Part shown: positions 1 through 9,473 of the stretch, in pieces
Layout of the letters: each line of letters begins with the position of its first letter
How positions within the stretch are numbered: position 1 is the first letter of the stretch
Origin: Desulfuromonas sp.
GTDB lineage: Bacteria > Desulfobacterota > Desulfuromonadia > Desulfuromonadales > BM501
Length of the DNA: 64,000 nt
Assembly: GCF_002868845.1 (NCBI RefSeq)
Contig: NZ_PKUB01000041.1
Location: 203-64,202 of the forward strand
Direction of reading: 5' to 3'
Position numbers and translations under genes: made by a program
The notes under the pieces: generated by a model
Databases searched by the model: none
Told to the model about the DNA's origin: nothing
Seen by the model: the letters and a program-made list of their open reading frames with translations, nothing else

Positions 1-1299
1 GGAGTAGCTCGCGATGACGACCCTGTCCTGTTCGTCGGCCCACACGCTGTTGAAGTAGCCGATGTCCCCGGCCGTCGCCACCGTCTCCCGGCTCCAGGCC
101 GAACCGTCGAGACGGGCCAGCTTCAGGTCCTGGAAGGAGTAGCCGGCGTGGGACGCCATCTCCCGGTAGGCGATCAGCGGCTGCCCGGCACCGTCGAAAC
201 CGAGGCTGCAGTCGGCCCCGACCCGGCGGCTGTCGTCGACGGTCTCGGTCGTCCAGCCGGTGTCCCCCTCCCTGGCATAGCGCAGGCAGTCCTCGTCGTC
301 CCGGCCGTCGTCGTAGTCCTTGACGTAATAGGCCGCCACTACCCGGTTTTCGACTTCGGACCAGGCGGCGCTGACCCCGCCCACCGCGCAGCCTGTCTCG
401 ACCCACTCCCGGACCCATTCGCCGTCGACCTTGCGGGCCGCCCGCAACCCCCGGGTTCCGTCGGACAGTTCGGCGTAGTAGAAGACCGCGGGGTTGCCGG
501 CGCCGTCGAGAACGACAGCGGCGTGGTCGCCCACGTTGATCTGTTCGTTATTTTCCTCGTAATCATTGCCCTCGACCGTCTCTTCGAGCCCCGGGGCACT
601 CGGGTTGGCCGGGTCGATCAGCACGTAGCGCAGGTCCGGGTAGCGGAAGTTCATGGCGTCGCACCCTTCGTAGTAGAACTGGTAGACGGCGTGGAGCAGA
701 CCCTGGCCGTCCACCGCCGCCGCCATCCCGGCCCCGGCGAGGCCGTCCTGGAAGACCGGGTTGCGGGGGTTCTCGCCGATGGCCGCTGTGTACTCCTGCC
801 ACCCGCCCCCCGCCGGGAGGCTGAACATGGCGTCGGATTGCTGGGCGTTGCCGCACTGCCGGGCCTGCCCCCCCTGGTAAAGGAGGACCGGTTCGCCGCC
901 GGCACCGGCGGCGAGGCTCAGGCCGTTGCCCGTATCGACCGCCGCCACCCGTTCCCCCGCGAGGTCCGATCCGCCATCCCTATATGCGGCCTCGGGATCG
1001 AATTTCAGGTAGGTGACCCCGTGGGGCCGCTCGGCGAGACCGGTGCCCTCGAAGTAGGCGATGTGGACCTGGCCGTCGCCGGCCGGGGCGGCTGCCACCG
1101 AGGGGACCGTCAGGCCCGCCGCCGCCACCGGCAGCAGGGGCGTCTGCTCCCAGGCCGCCGGATCGGGGGCATCCGATCCGGGCGGATCCGATTCGCCCCC
1201 CCCGCCCCCCCCGCAGGCGCAAAGGAGAAGGCACAGCAGCAGGGGCAGAATCCGCAGCCGGGAACCTGGATTATTGCTGAGCGAATCGATTGAAGGCAT
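1..1299 (-). CDS. secreted lipoprotein, partial (3' end beyond window)
   Basis: An open reading frame on the minus strand starts with ATG at 1299 and is still open at base 1. The N-terminus is a lipoprotein signal: a hydrophobic stretch ends in LLCAC followed by a Gly-rich run, so the Cys of LLCAC is the likely lipidation site. The rest is made of repeated short units of the type 'VDGQGLLHAVYQFYY', 'LDGAGNPAVFYYAEL' and 'FDGAGQPLIAYREM', which look like blades of a beta-propeller. Its start overlaps the end of the upstream TPR gene by 29 bases, so it is probably the last visible gene of the Agl/Glt-like operon. I do not recognise a specific family. Position suggests an outer-membrane or periplasmic accessory, which is inference. 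Confidence 0.75.
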   Translation of the reverse strand, partial: MPSIDSLSNNPGSRLRILPLLLCLLLCACGGGGGGESDPPGSDAPDPAAWEQTPLLPVAAAGLTVPSVAAAPAGDGQVHIAYFEGTGLAERPHGVTYLKFDPEAAYRDGGSDLAGERVAAVDTGNGLSLAAGAGGEPVLLYQGGQARQCGNAQQSDAMFSLPAGGGWQEYTAAIGENPRNPVFQDGLAGAGMAAAVDGQGLLHAVYQFYYEGCDAMNFRYPDLRYVLIDPANPSAPGLEETVEGNDYEENNEQINVGDHAAVVLDGAGNPAVFYYAELSDGTRGLRAARKVDGEWVREWVETGCAVGGVSAAWSEVENRVVAAYYVKDYDDGRDDEDCLRYAREGDTGWTTETVDDSRRVGADCSLGFDGAGQPLIAYREMASHAGYSFQDLKLARLDGSAWSRETVATAGDIGYFNSVWADEQDRVVIASYS

Positions 1300-3595
1300 G
1301 GTAGTACTCCCTGGATCTCGGGTGGATCAGTTCATCGTTCGGCGCGGAGGGCATGCTCACGCCCAGGTCCATGTAAATCGTCCGGGCCTTGCCCATATGC
1401 TCGTAGTATTGGTAGATACCGGCCAGGTTCACCCGCGCCGCCCGGTGGTCGGCCTGACAGGCGATGGCCTTGTGGAAGGCGTCCTTGGCGATCTGGTCCT
1501 CGTTGCAGTACAGGTAGGCCACCCCCAGGGTGTTGTACAGGGAGGCCTTGCCGGCGGGATCGTCGTCGCCCGCCCCCTCCAGGGCCCTCTGGGCGATCAG
1601 GATGGCATGGCGGTAGTCGCCCCTCTTCAGGTACCGGACCGCCAGCGCCTGCAGACGGCCGGGATCGCCCGGTTTCTCCAGGGCCTGCAGGTGGAGCCCC
1701 TTCAGGCCGGGATCGGCCAGCCATTCCGGGCCGGTCTCGACGGTCGGGGCCGCCGCCTGCCCGCCCCCGCCGTTCCGGCGGAAATAGGCGGCCAGATCGG
1801 CGTCGCAGATCTCCCATTTGCGGGCCATTTCGATGGCGTTCTGCAGGTAGTCGTCCCCCTTCTCCTCGTAGCCGGCGGCCTTTTCGGCGACGATGCCGGC
1901 ATACTGCTCCTGCTGTTCCGGCGTCAACTCGGGCAGGGGGGCGCCCCGGAGGAATCGGGCGAATTCGTGGTTGACCTCGCAGGCCCGGTTGCAGGCGGCC
2001 AGGGCGTACTCGGGGCTCTGCAGCTTCATGACCTTGTGGTAGCCCTTGAGCAGGGAACCGAGGAGATCCCCCTTCCGGCGGACGATCGCGTCGTCGATGC
2101 TTCCCCCTAGCTGCAGGTCCATGTAGTCCCGGTACTGCCCCGCCAGAAAGCCGAATTCCATCCCGGCCAGAGCGTCTTTCATCGCCGGATCCTGATCGCC
2201 GCCGTTCTTCTCGAAGCCTATCCGGGCCGCTTTCCGGAACTTAGCGGCACCCTGGCCGTCGCCGCCCTGGCGATAGAGTTCGGCGATGGTGGCCTGGGCT
2301 CTGGTTCGGGACGTCCCCTGCAGCTTGCCCTCGCGTTCCAGGAGGAGCCGCAGGGCGCCCCGGTCGTCACCGAGCTTCAGGTTGTTTTCGACCAGGGTCC
2401 AGACGATCTCCACCTTGTCCCGGTACTTGGCCGAGGTGCCGGCGAGCAGCTGGGCGTAGTCGGCGTTGGCCAGCCGATACTGCCCCAGCCCCTGGCGGAT
2501 CTGGGCCGCCTGGTAGAGGAAATCGGCGCTGCTGGCATGCCGGGGCAGGCGCCGGGCGAACTCCTCCAGGGACGCGGCGAGCCGGCGGAACTGGGAGGCG
2601 TTGAGACAGGTCTCGATGACCAGGTTGAGGGTTTCCTCCACCTTGGACGACTGGGGATATTTCCGCAGCAGGTCGTCGGCCGCCCCGAACAGGGTCGGCA
2701 GGTCCCGCAGCTCGGAGCTGGAGGCGACCACCGCCTGCAGCGCCTGCTCGCCGAGGGAGGAGGACTGGTGCTTTTCGGCGAAGGCGATCAGGCCCTTCTT
2801 GCCCTGGTCCCAGTTCTCCACCGCCGCCAGCGCCAGGGGATTGAGCACCTTGGACTCGGAGGCCTGGACGATTCCGGCGACCTCGGCCTTCAGGTCCCGG
2901 TCCAGGGCGCCGTTTTTCAGCACCCCCCGGCCGAAGGCCACAAGGCCCTCGTAATCTTCGGTCAGGTTGTAGGCGTCGAGAATCAGGTGAACCGCCGCCT
3001 TCGCTTCGGCCGACTGCGGGTAGGCGGTCACGAAGCGGGAGAACTCGTCGATGGCGACCCCGTACTTGCCCTCGTTGTAGGCGACCCAGGCCACGTTGAA
3101 CAGAACGTTGGGGACCTTGTCGGCCCGGGGGTACTCGGCCGTGTAGGTCTTGCCGACGGCGCGCAGGCCGCTGCGGGCGTAGACCTTCTCGTAGGCGCTC
3201 AGGTCCTCGGTGTTTTTCAGGGCCAGGTAGTAGGAAAGGACGGCGCTGTAGAGGCCGTCCCGGCGCTCCCGCTCCGAGCGCACCCGGCTGCCGGCCAACG
3301 TCTCGAACTGCTTGCCGGCCTCCAGGTAGTCCTCGGCCGAGAAGAGGGTCTCGGCGTAGTTCATCGCCATCTCGTCGTACGCCTCGCTGGCGTCGAAAAA
3401 GTCGAGGTAGTTGCGATAAGCGGCGGCGGCGAGGCGGAATCCCTCGGCCGACTTGCCCTTCAGGGCCTTCTGGTGGAGGTGGGTGACGATGTCCCGGGCG
3501 TAGAGTTCGTATTCGTGGGCGTTCTTCTCCTTGACCTCGTCGGCGATGTGAGTCGAATACTTCTGCGTCTCCAGGGCCTTGACGATCAGGGCCAT
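1271..3595 (-). CDS. C-terminal part of large TPR protein (GltD/AgmU-like), cut off by an in-frame TAG
   Basis: The reading frame is continuous with the upstream piece (3716-4684) except for one TAG at 3716-3718. Between that TAG and the ATG at 3595 there are 40 in-frame, clearly protein-like residues (for example LAALENDPEKLLLYAGRVFE) and no ribosome binding site before 3595. This is therefore most likely the second half of one gene of about 1137 residues, not a separate gene. It consists of degenerate TPR-type helical repeats, with a clear TPR near the end (NTLGVAYLYCNEDQIAKDAF). A secreted TPR protein of this size next to AglRQS-like motor genes resembles Myxococcus GltD/AgmU; that assignment is by context and length. 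It overlaps the following lipoprotein gene. Confidence 0.7.
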   Translation of the reverse strand: MALIVKALETQKYSTHIADEVKEKNAHEYELYARDIVTHLHQKALKGKSAEGFRLAAAAYRNYLDFFDASEAYDEMAMNYAETLFSAEDYLEAGKQFETLAGSRVRSERERRDGLYSAVLSYYLALKNTEDLSAYEKVYARSGLRAVGKTYTAEYPRADKVPNVLFNVAWVAYNEGKYGVAIDEFSRFVTAYPQSAEAKAAVHLILDAYNLTEDYEGLVAFGRGVLKNGALDRDLKAEVAGIVQASESKVLNPLALAAVENWDQGKKGLIAFAEKHQSSSLGEQALQAVVASSSELRDLPTLFGAADDLLRKYPQSSKVEETLNLVIETCLNASQFRRLAASLEEFARRLPRHASSADFLYQAAQIRQGLGQYRLANADYAQLLAGTSAKYRDKVEIVWTLVENNLKLGDDRGALRLLLEREGKLQGTSRTRAQATIAELYRQGGDGQGAAKFRKAARIGFEKNGGDQDPAMKDALAGMEFGFLAGQYRDYMDLQLGGSIDDAIVRRKGDLLGSLLKGYHKVMKLQSPEYALAACNRACEVNHEFARFLRGAPLPELTPEQQEQYAGIVAEKAAGYEEKGDDYLQNAIEMARKWEICDADLAAYFRRNGGGGQAAAPTVETGPEWLADPGLKGLHLQALEKPGDPGRLQALAVRYLKRGDYRHAILIAQRALEGAGDDDPAGKASLYNTLGVAYLYCNEDQIAKDAFHKAIACQADHRAARVNLAGIYQYYEHMGKARTIYMDLGVSMPSAPNDELIHPRSREYYHAFNRFAQQ

Positions 3596-3715
3596 ATCCC
3601 GGTCGGCATGTTCGAAGGTGCCGATGGCCCGAACGCACTCGAAGACCCGCCCGGCGTAGAGAAGGAGCTTTTCCGGGTCGTTCTCCAGGGCCGCGAGGGT
3701 CCGGTAGATCGCGCC

Positions 3716-3718
3716 CTA
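3716..3718 (-). other. in-frame amber codon inside the large TPR gene
   Basis: On the minus strand the codons read ...AAG TGG CAG CAC TAG GGC GCG ATC..., and the protein-like frame continues on both sides. A single C-to-T change from CAG (Gln) would restore the gene, and the context is ACTAGG. TAG is used as an ordinary stop elsewhere in the window (for example at the ends of the TolQ-like gene, the GAF gene and the mutase), so general recoding is unlikely. Confidence 0.85.
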
Positions 3719-4684
3719 GTGCTGCCACTTCTTTTTGATGAAATAGCGGTAGGCCAGTTTTTCCAGGGCCACCATGTAGACCGGCCGGGACCAGCTCAGG
3801 GTTTCGAAATAGTCGAGCGCCTCCCGGGGCGATTTCTCCTTGTACTGCTCGACATAGCAGAAGGCCAGGTCGATGAGGGACTCCAGCTTGATGTCGACCT
3901 TGCGATAGGTGTCGATATCGACGTCCTGCTCGGCCCCGGCGGTTTTGACCGCCGCCTCGAAGAGCTCCAGGGCCTGGCCGTAGTCGGCCTCGTTGATGTA
4001 GCACCAGGCCAGCTTGTAGCGGGCGATGGCCAGGGCCGGACTGCCGCTGAAGCCGAGCACCGCCTGGTAGTGCCGTTTGGCCAGGTCGAGTTCCTGCTGG
4101 GTGAAAAAGTGGTCGCCGAGCAGCAGGTAGGACTCGGCGGCATAGGCGCTGGCGGGGTACTTCCTGATAATGGTTTTGTACTCCTGGAGCATCTCGTCAA
4201 TCTGCCCCAGTTCCCGGAACTCGTGGGCCATGAAGAAATGGACCTTGGGCCGGTATTTGAATTCGGGGAAGTTGCTCAGGATCCGCTGGTAGACCTCGAG
4301 AGCCTGCTTCTTCAGGGTGTTCGATTCGAGATGGTTGAGGGACTTGCCCCCCTCGGGCAGTTCGGCCTTGCGGATGAAGTAGACGGTCCGGGACTTCTCG
4401 ATGTAGAGTTCGGCCAGCCGCAGGTAGAGTTCGGGCAGGTAGGGCCGCTGCCGCGATTTGTCGATGAGCGACTTGGTGTTTTCGATGGCCAGGTCGATCT
4501 TGGTCTTGTCCTGCTTCAGGCGCTGCAGAAACCGCTCCTGCTCCCGGGCCTTTTCCTCGCTGCGCAGCTCGTAGGTGGCGGCCGCCTCGTCCAGGCCAGC
4601 GGCAGCCGGGTGCGGCAGAAGGAGAAGCAGCGGCAGGGCCAGCAGAAGGGCCAGCAGGATCTTCGGAGTGCGTTGTCTTATCAT
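3716..4684 (-). CDS. N-terminal part of large secreted TPR protein (GltD/AgmU-like)
   Basis: The ATG at 4684 overlaps the stop of the preceding TPR gene in an ATGA arrangement, which supports this start over an upstream ATG at 4720. The protein begins MIRQRTPKILLALL with a hydrophobic signal peptide ending near PAAAG. TPR-like repeats follow, such as LYLRLAELYIEKSR and ESYLLLGDHFFTQQELDLA. It ends at a TAG at 3716 in the middle of a repeat. The same frame continues downstream for 40 residues to the next ATG and then for 774 more. Either the cell makes a truncated 322-residue product, or TAG is read through, or the base is a mutation or assembly error. Confidence 0.7.
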   Translation of the reverse strand: MIRQRTPKILLALLLALPLLLLLPHPAAAGLDEAAATYELRSEEKAREQERFLQRLKQDKTKIDLAIENTKSLIDKSRQRPYLPELYLRLAELYIEKSRTVYFIRKAELPEGGKSLNHLESNTLKKQALEVYQRILSNFPEFKYRPKVHFFMAHEFRELGQIDEMLQEYKTIIRKYPASAYAAESYLLLGDHFFTQQELDLAKRHYQAVLGFSGSPALAIARYKLAWCYINEADYGQALELFEAAVKTAGAEQDVDIDTYRKVDIKLESLIDLAFCYVEQYKEKSPREALDYFETLSWSRPVYMVALEKLAYRYFIKKKWQH

Positions 4685-6195
4685 TTGAAAAAGATGTCCC
4701 ATTCTTCCAGGGAGTCGCACCGGTTCTCCAGCACGACCTCGAAATCGTCCAGTTCGTCGTTCCAGAATTCCCCCTGGAAAGCGAAGGCCACGACCTTTTC
4801 CTCACCGCCAACCGACTGCCCCTGGTCGCGGTAGTGGTAATCGGAGACCCGCTGGTACATGTCCAGGCCGATCTCGTACTCCAGCAGGTGAGCCTCTTCC
4901 TCGTAGCGGAGCAGGCTCTCGGCCAGGCTCTCGTACTCGCGCTCAACGTGCTCCTGCAGGCGCCGAGACGTCTCTTCGGTCTGCAGGGCGTAGATTTTCT
5001 CCAGGTGCTGCCGCAGCTCCGGGTCCTCCAGCGCGCCCGCGGCGGTCCGCTCCCGCTCGAGCAGGCGCAGAAAGCGGTAAAGGGTTTTGACGGTGCGCTT
5101 TTCCATCATCACGGTCAGCAGTTCGCTGTTCTCGGCCACGTCGCCCCGGCCGTAGATGAAATCGAGGGCGTCGCCGTAGCGCTCGTGGAAATCCTCGACC
5201 ACGTTCATGGCCCGGTTGTAGTGGCAGACGTCTTTGTAGATGAACGATTTGAGGATGAAGAACTCGGGGGTGAAATGGCGCCAGAAACCGGGGGCCTCGA
5301 AGGCGTAGAGCAGGCCCATGGCCTTTTCCGGGCGGCCGAGGCGGTACTGGGCCCAGGCCCGTTCCATGAGGTATTTGGCCTGCTCCACGTTCGGCTTTTC
5401 GAGGTCCTGGTAGACCAGAAAGGCCTCCTCGAAACGGTCCTGTTCGAACAGGATGCGGGCCAGGGTGACCCGGGCCTCGTCCTTCTCCTCCGGGGGCGCC
5501 GAATCGGCACCAAGAATCTCCGACAGCAGGGCCTCGGCCTCGTCGAGACGGTCGGCATAGATCCGGCGAAGGGCTTTCTGGAAAAGGTATTTGTAGTAGT
5601 AATGGCTGCCCGGCCGGATCCGCTCCAGATGCTCGCTGCCCCACTCCGTGTAGCCGTGTTCCCAGTCGTAGATCCCCTGGTAGTAGTTGATGAAGTTCTG
5701 CAACTCGTCGTCGACGAAGCCGAGCTCCTGGCCGCTGAGCACGTTCAGCACCACCTCCTCCCGGTCGAAGGGCCGGGTGCGGGCGATCCGCTCCAGCAGC
5801 TCCAGGGAGTAGGAAACGATCTTGGCGTTGGGCTTCTTGGTCACCAGGTGGGACAGGGTGTCGACGGCGGCATGGGAGAGCCCGGTCTCGTGCAGGCTCA
5901 GTCCGAAGAAGAAGAGGGCCCATTCGTAGTCCTCGTCGTCGAAGCTGTGATTTTGCAGATAGCGGTAAAGGTGGGGGATGGCGGCCCGGTAGTCCTTCCG
6001 GCTGAACAGCTCGTAACCGCGGCTGAACGCATCCTCGCCGACCGGCGCTCCGGCCTCCGCCGCGGCCGCGACCGACGGCCCCGGCCGGGGCTTCCCGCGA
6101 AAAAGGTCAAAGATGCCGGCCTCGCCGCTGGGGGCCGTCCCGAAAAGGAAGACGGCCAGAAAAACAGCCGATACTATTTTATTTGTCTTGGTCAT
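4681..6195 (-). CDS. secreted TPR protein, GltE/AglT-like
   Basis: The product of 504 residues begins MTKTNKIVSAVFLAVFLFG with an apparent signal peptide. Helical repeat units follow, for example AFSRGYELFSRKDYRAAIPH and ARILFEQDRFEEAFLVYQDL, typical of tetratricopeptide repeats. A charged, coiled-coil-like stretch rich in Glu and Arg lies near residues 370-440. The start overlaps the end of the upstream beta-barrel gene by 17 bases and the stop overlaps the next TPR gene (ATGA), so it is translationally coupled within the operon. In Myxococcus the Glt complex has a large and a smaller TPR protein (GltD, GltE); this gene matches the smaller one by size and place. Function outside gliding bacteria is not known. 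Confidence 0.75.
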   Translation of the reverse strand: MTKTNKIVSAVFLAVFLFGTAPSGEAGIFDLFRGKPRPGPSVAAAAEAGAPVGEDAFSRGYELFSRKDYRAAIPHLYRYLQNHSFDDEDYEWALFFFGLSLHETGLSHAAVDTLSHLVTKKPNAKIVSYSLELLERIARTRPFDREEVVLNVLSGQELGFVDDELQNFINYYQGIYDWEHGYTEWGSEHLERIRPGSHYYYKYLFQKALRRIYADRLDEAEALLSEILGADSAPPEEKDEARVTLARILFEQDRFEEAFLVYQDLEKPNVEQAKYLMERAWAQYRLGRPEKAMGLLYAFEAPGFWRHFTPEFFILKSFIYKDVCHYNRAMNVVEDFHERYGDALDFIYGRGDVAENSELLTVMMEKRTVKTLYRFLRLLERERTAAGALEDPELRQHLEKIYALQTEETSRRLQEHVEREYESLAESLLRYEEEAHLLEYEIGLDMYQRVSDYHYRDQGQSVGGEEKVVAFAFQGEFWNDELDDFEVVLENRCDSLEEWDIFFK

Positions 6196-6901
6196 TGGCT
6201 CTCAGGTATCGCTTGAAGTTGTCGACCGAGGTTTTCTGCACCGGCTGGCGGGGCGCCAGGTCGAAACGGTATCCCAGGCCCACCCCGAGATAGACCAGGT
6301 TGTCGGTGCCGTCCTCCTTGAAGTTGAGCAGGTCCCGAAACTCCAGGTTGACGCAGAATTTCTCGTTCAGAAAATACTTGCGGCCGAGACCGAAACTGAG
6401 GGAAAGGGCGTTTTCGCTGGTCTGCTCGCCGCTGCTGCTCTTCCGGTCGTAATTGACCAGGCCGGCCCCTGCCAGCAGGTAGGTTTCATGGTTGACGACC
6501 TTTTTGTTCCAGAGGGCGTCCTTGCCGTAGGAGGGCTTCCAGATCAGGTTGCTGTGGACGGTGAAATTCAACTCGTCGAACTCGGTCGGGGTCACGCCGA
6601 AATCGTCTTCCAGGTCGCTCTTGACGTCCTTTTCGTTGTTGAAGATCCATTGCCCCCGCACCACTTCCCATGCCAGGTGCTCGTCGAGGTTGAAGATGTA
6701 ATTGAACCCAAGGGGGTAGGCGTAAAAATAGTCGTCGTTGGGAACGAAGCCGGCGGCGAGACCGATTTCGTGATGGCGGTCGAAGATCCGGTTCTGGATG
6801 GCGTAGACCGGTTCATCCTCGTCGGGCGACTGGGCGAGTGCGGCCGGGGCTCCGAACAGCAGCGACAAAAGAATGATGAAGGAAACGGTCCTGTGTTTCA
6901 T
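6179..6901 (-). CDS. outer-membrane beta-barrel domain protein (Glt-like)
   Basis: The ATG at 6901 starts a 240-residue protein with a signal peptide (MKHRTVSFIILLSLLFGA, cleavage near ALAQ). Alternating aromatic/polar strands follow, such as HEIGLAAGFVPNDDYFYAY, LSLSFGLGRKYFLNEKF and LVYLGVGLGYRFDLA, which fit an eight- to ten-stranded barrel. This matches the outer-membrane beta-barrel family that myxobacteria keep beside FHA/TonB-C and TPR gliding proteins (GltH-type). A short gap separates it from the FHA protein upstream, and it overlaps the TPR gene downstream, so it is co-transcribed. It is the likely outer-membrane port of the trans-envelope complex; that role is inference. Confidence 0.75.
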   Translation of the reverse strand: MKHRTVSFIILLSLLFGAPAALAQSPDEDEPVYAIQNRIFDRHHEIGLAAGFVPNDDYFYAYPLGFNYIFNLDEHLAWEVVRGQWIFNNEKDVKSDLEDDFGVTPTEFDELNFTVHSNLIWKPSYGKDALWNKKVVNHETYLLAGAGLVNYDRKSSSGEQTSENALSLSFGLGRKYFLNEKFCVNLEFRDLLNFKEDGTDNLVYLGVGLGYRFDLAPRQPVQKTSVDNFKRYLRANDQDK

Positions 6902-6915
6902 CGAATTCAAACTCC

Positions 6916-9408
6916 TTAAAAACCGACGACGTCGAAAATAAAGGGATAGGAGACCATGACCTCGGCCCCCCTGGGTTCGGGAAAATCCCACGACTTGATC
7001 GAACGCTTGATGCAGGCATGGAGGCTGTCGGAGCGGACGGAGGAGGACTTGATCCGCACCTCTCCCACCGCGCCGTCGGTCAGGATCCGCCACTCGAAGG
7101 CCATCTTGCCCATCAGGGCCGGATCTTCGATCAGGGCCGTTTCGTAGCAGTAGCTGATTTCGTCCATGTGGGCGTCGATGACCTTCTTGACTTCCTCGCG
7201 GCTCATGCCGCCCTGGATCTGAACCGGGGCCTTGAGGTCGGCCGAGACCATGGCCATGACCTGGTTCCGGCCGGTCCGGCCCTTGTCCAGGGCCGCGATG
7301 CCGGCGCTCGCCACGACCTGGGTCGCCCCCCGGGTGTTCACCAGTCCCATCTTGGGGATTTCGATTTTCGAGCTGCCCAGTTTCCCCGTGATGCCGCCGA
7401 CCTTGAGGGTGCCCTCGCTGGCGTGGGAGGTGGAGACGGCGGCGATATTGGTCACCGCGGCCAGGGCTTCCTTGGCCCCGGCCTGGACCCCGTCGGAAAT
7501 GCCGAGGGCGCCGAGAATCCCTTCCTTCTTGATATTGCGGTTCAGGGCATTGCCTGCTTGGGGCGACGAGGCGGGAGCGGCCTTGGCCACCTGCCTGGTT
7601 TGGGGCGGCGCCGCCTTCTTGCTCGCCACCTTGGTCTTTTTCGGGCTGGCTTTCCGGACCGTTTTGACCGGCGGCTTCTTTTTCGGCTTCGGCTTGACCT
7701 CGGCGAGCTTCTTTTCCACCGGCGGCTTCTTCGGCGGTTCGAGCCGGCGGGCGTCGATCTGAACGAAACGGGCCTCGGGCGGCTCGAGCCGGTCGGTGCC
7801 GGGCAGGGAAACGAACATGCCGGCCAGTAGCAGCACGAAAAGGTGGAACAGGGTGGACGTCGCCAGGGTGCGCAGCACGTTGCCCCCGGACCGGGGCGCA
7901 TCGGCGACACGCGGACTCGGACGGGCGAAGGTCCGGCGGATCAGATATTCGTCCCCGCCATGAGCGACGACCGCCCGACCGTGCACCGGGACCGGCGCCC
8001 TGAAGACTTTGCGGAGTCGGCCGGCCCGGTTGGCCGGGACGCACAGCCGATCGCCCTCCAGGGGCTGTTGCCCGTCCCGCAGAATTTTGGCGACGGACTG
8101 TTCCTGGTCGAAAAAGACGAAGGAACCCTCCTCGCCGCCGTTTTCGGCAATACAGAAGGGACGGCGCTGTCCCCGGGCCAGGTATTTGTCTTTGGGGCCG
8201 AGATAGCGGATATCCACCACCTGGTCGCGGCGCGTTCGGATGACCTGGAGGACAGGCTGCCGCTGATCCCGACCCTGGTCCCGGCCCGCCTCCGCGGTCA
8301 GCTTGTCCCGCAGGGAGAAATCGGCCTCGACGTCCTCGCGCTCCTCTTCGTCGTCCTCTTCCCGGTCGAGGTGGGGGCTGCCCAGCCAGGAGGTCGAAGG
8401 GACGGCCCCGGGGGTCGCCGGGCTTTCGCCGTTGGCCGGCTGCCGGGTGGCCCGCGGAGCATCGAGGGGCCTGGGCGCGGAAGGAGCGTGCAATCCCCGG
8501 GGATCTTCAGGAGCGCCCCTTTCTTCCTTACCTCCGCTCTCATCAACGGGTTTGCCGGCTTCGGCCGGTGTGTCCGCCCCCCCCCCGGTCAGAGTCTGCA
8601 GGCATTCCAGAATCTCCGGGTCCTCCTGGCTCGGTGGAAGTTCCGGTCCTTCAGGTGCCCGGGGCGGACGCAGAGTTTCCTGCGACCCGGGCCTCGTGTA
8701 GGTTTCCCTCCCGGCCAAAGGTTCTTGAGCTTCATCGGCGCTTGCCGGCTTCTTGGCCGGTTGGGGCTTTTTCGCCCTCTTCGCCTTACGGGCTTGCCAG
8801 GACCTCAGAACCCGGGGAAGGGAAGACGTCTCGGGGGAATCGACGACCTCTTCCCTCTCCCCGGCGTCAACAGTCTGGACCTCTTGGGAGGTTGCGGGGG
8901 CCGGCGGGATATCATCCCCTCTCCTCTTTGAAACGCCCGGGCCGGCCTCTGTGTTCGGATCAACCTTTTTCCGCCCTTCGGTCTCCCGCTCCACGGGTTG
9001 AAGCCGGGTGGCCTTGCGCTTGATCGGTTTCAGCCTGACCTTAATGGTGTAACGGCCGATCCGTATGGCATCCAGAGGGCCCAGCAGACAGGTGGTGACC
9101 GCCTCGTCATTGACCCGGGCTAGCCCGCTTTCGGTCGGGTCATGGATAATGACCCGGGCATCCTCGACCCGAACCACCACCTGAATGTCGGCAATACGGG
9201 GATCGTGCAGAACCAAGTCGGCGCCCGGCCCCTTGCCGATGACCACCGTGGCCTTGTCGAAACAGTCCCAGCCGAGATAATCCTCTCTTTCAAAAACGAA
9301 AAACTGCGCCACAACCCCGGCAAGCGAACCGGGTCCGTCCTGGCCTCCGCCCGCCGGCTTGGCGGCCGAAGCCTCTTCTTTCTTCGCTGATGATCGGTTC
9401 ATCGTCAT
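6916..9408 (-). CDS. FHA-domain protein with transmembrane segment and AgmX/PglI (TonB-like) C-terminus
   Basis: The protein has 830 residues. The cytoplasmic N-terminus carries an FHA-like module (about residues 35-130: VVIGKGPGADLVLHDPRIAD, then IRIGRYTIKVRL). A long Pro/Glu/Arg-rich linker reaches about residue 370, and a second beta-rich region covers about 390-490. One transmembrane helix (LATSTLFHLFVLLLAGMFV) is near residue 520. A Lys/Pro-rich periplasmic spacer, as in TonB, precedes a C-terminal domain near 720-830 (EVRIKSSSVRSDSLHACIKR). This layout is that of GltG/GltJ (AgmX/PglI), which link the inner-membrane AglRQS motor to periplasmic and outer-membrane partners. It sits between the motor genes and the beta-barrel gene. 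Confidence 0.85.
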   Translation of the reverse strand: MTMNRSSAKKEEASAAKPAGGGQDGPGSLAGVVAQFFVFEREDYLGWDCFDKATVVIGKGPGADLVLHDPRIADIQVVVRVEDARVIIHDPTESGLARVNDEAVTTCLLGPLDAIRIGRYTIKVRLKPIKRKATRLQPVERETEGRKKVDPNTEAGPGVSKRRGDDIPPAPATSQEVQTVDAGEREEVVDSPETSSLPRVLRSWQARKAKRAKKPQPAKKPASADEAQEPLAGRETYTRPGSQETLRPPRAPEGPELPPSQEDPEILECLQTLTGGGADTPAEAGKPVDESGGKEERGAPEDPRGLHAPSAPRPLDAPRATRQPANGESPATPGAVPSTSWLGSPHLDREEDDEEEREDVEADFSLRDKLTAEAGRDQGRDQRQPVLQVIRTRRDQVVDIRYLGPKDKYLARGQRRPFCIAENGGEEGSFVFFDQEQSVAKILRDGQQPLEGDRLCVPANRAGRLRKVFRAPVPVHGRAVVAHGGDEYLIRRTFARPSPRVADAPRSGGNVLRTLATSTLFHLFVLLLAGMFVSLPGTDRLEPPEARFVQIDARRLEPPKKPPVEKKLAEVKPKPKKKPPVKTVRKASPKKTKVASKKAAPPQTRQVAKAAPASSPQAGNALNRNIKKEGILGALGISDGVQAGAKEALAAVTNIAAVSTSHASEGTLKVGGITGKLGSSKIEIPKMGLVNTRGATQVVASAGIAALDKGRTGRNQVMAMVSADLKAPVQIQGGMSREEVKKVIDAHMDEISYCYETALIEDPALMGKMAFEWRILTDGAVGEVRIKSSSVRSDSLHACIKRSIKSWDFPEPRGAEVMVSYPFIFDVVGF

Positions 9409-9473
9409 TGCCCCGGGATAAAATCAGATTTCAGTTGCATTCGACAGAAGGGAAAGTCCTTTATCCGGCCTTC

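Noticed and set aside
148-1293. Long plus-strand open frame opposite the lipoprotein gene
   Set aside because: It is the low-complexity Val/Gly/Pro-rich complement of the real minus-strand lipoprotein, which has a signal peptide and lipobox. The same holds for long plus-strand frames at 2537-4834, 4834-6216, 7018-7830 and 44108-46807.
6179-8044. A fused 621-residue frame covering the beta-barrel gene
   Set aside because: Only the last 240 residues are the real protein starting at 6901; the first part is an Arg/Gly-rich shadow of the FHA protein gene.
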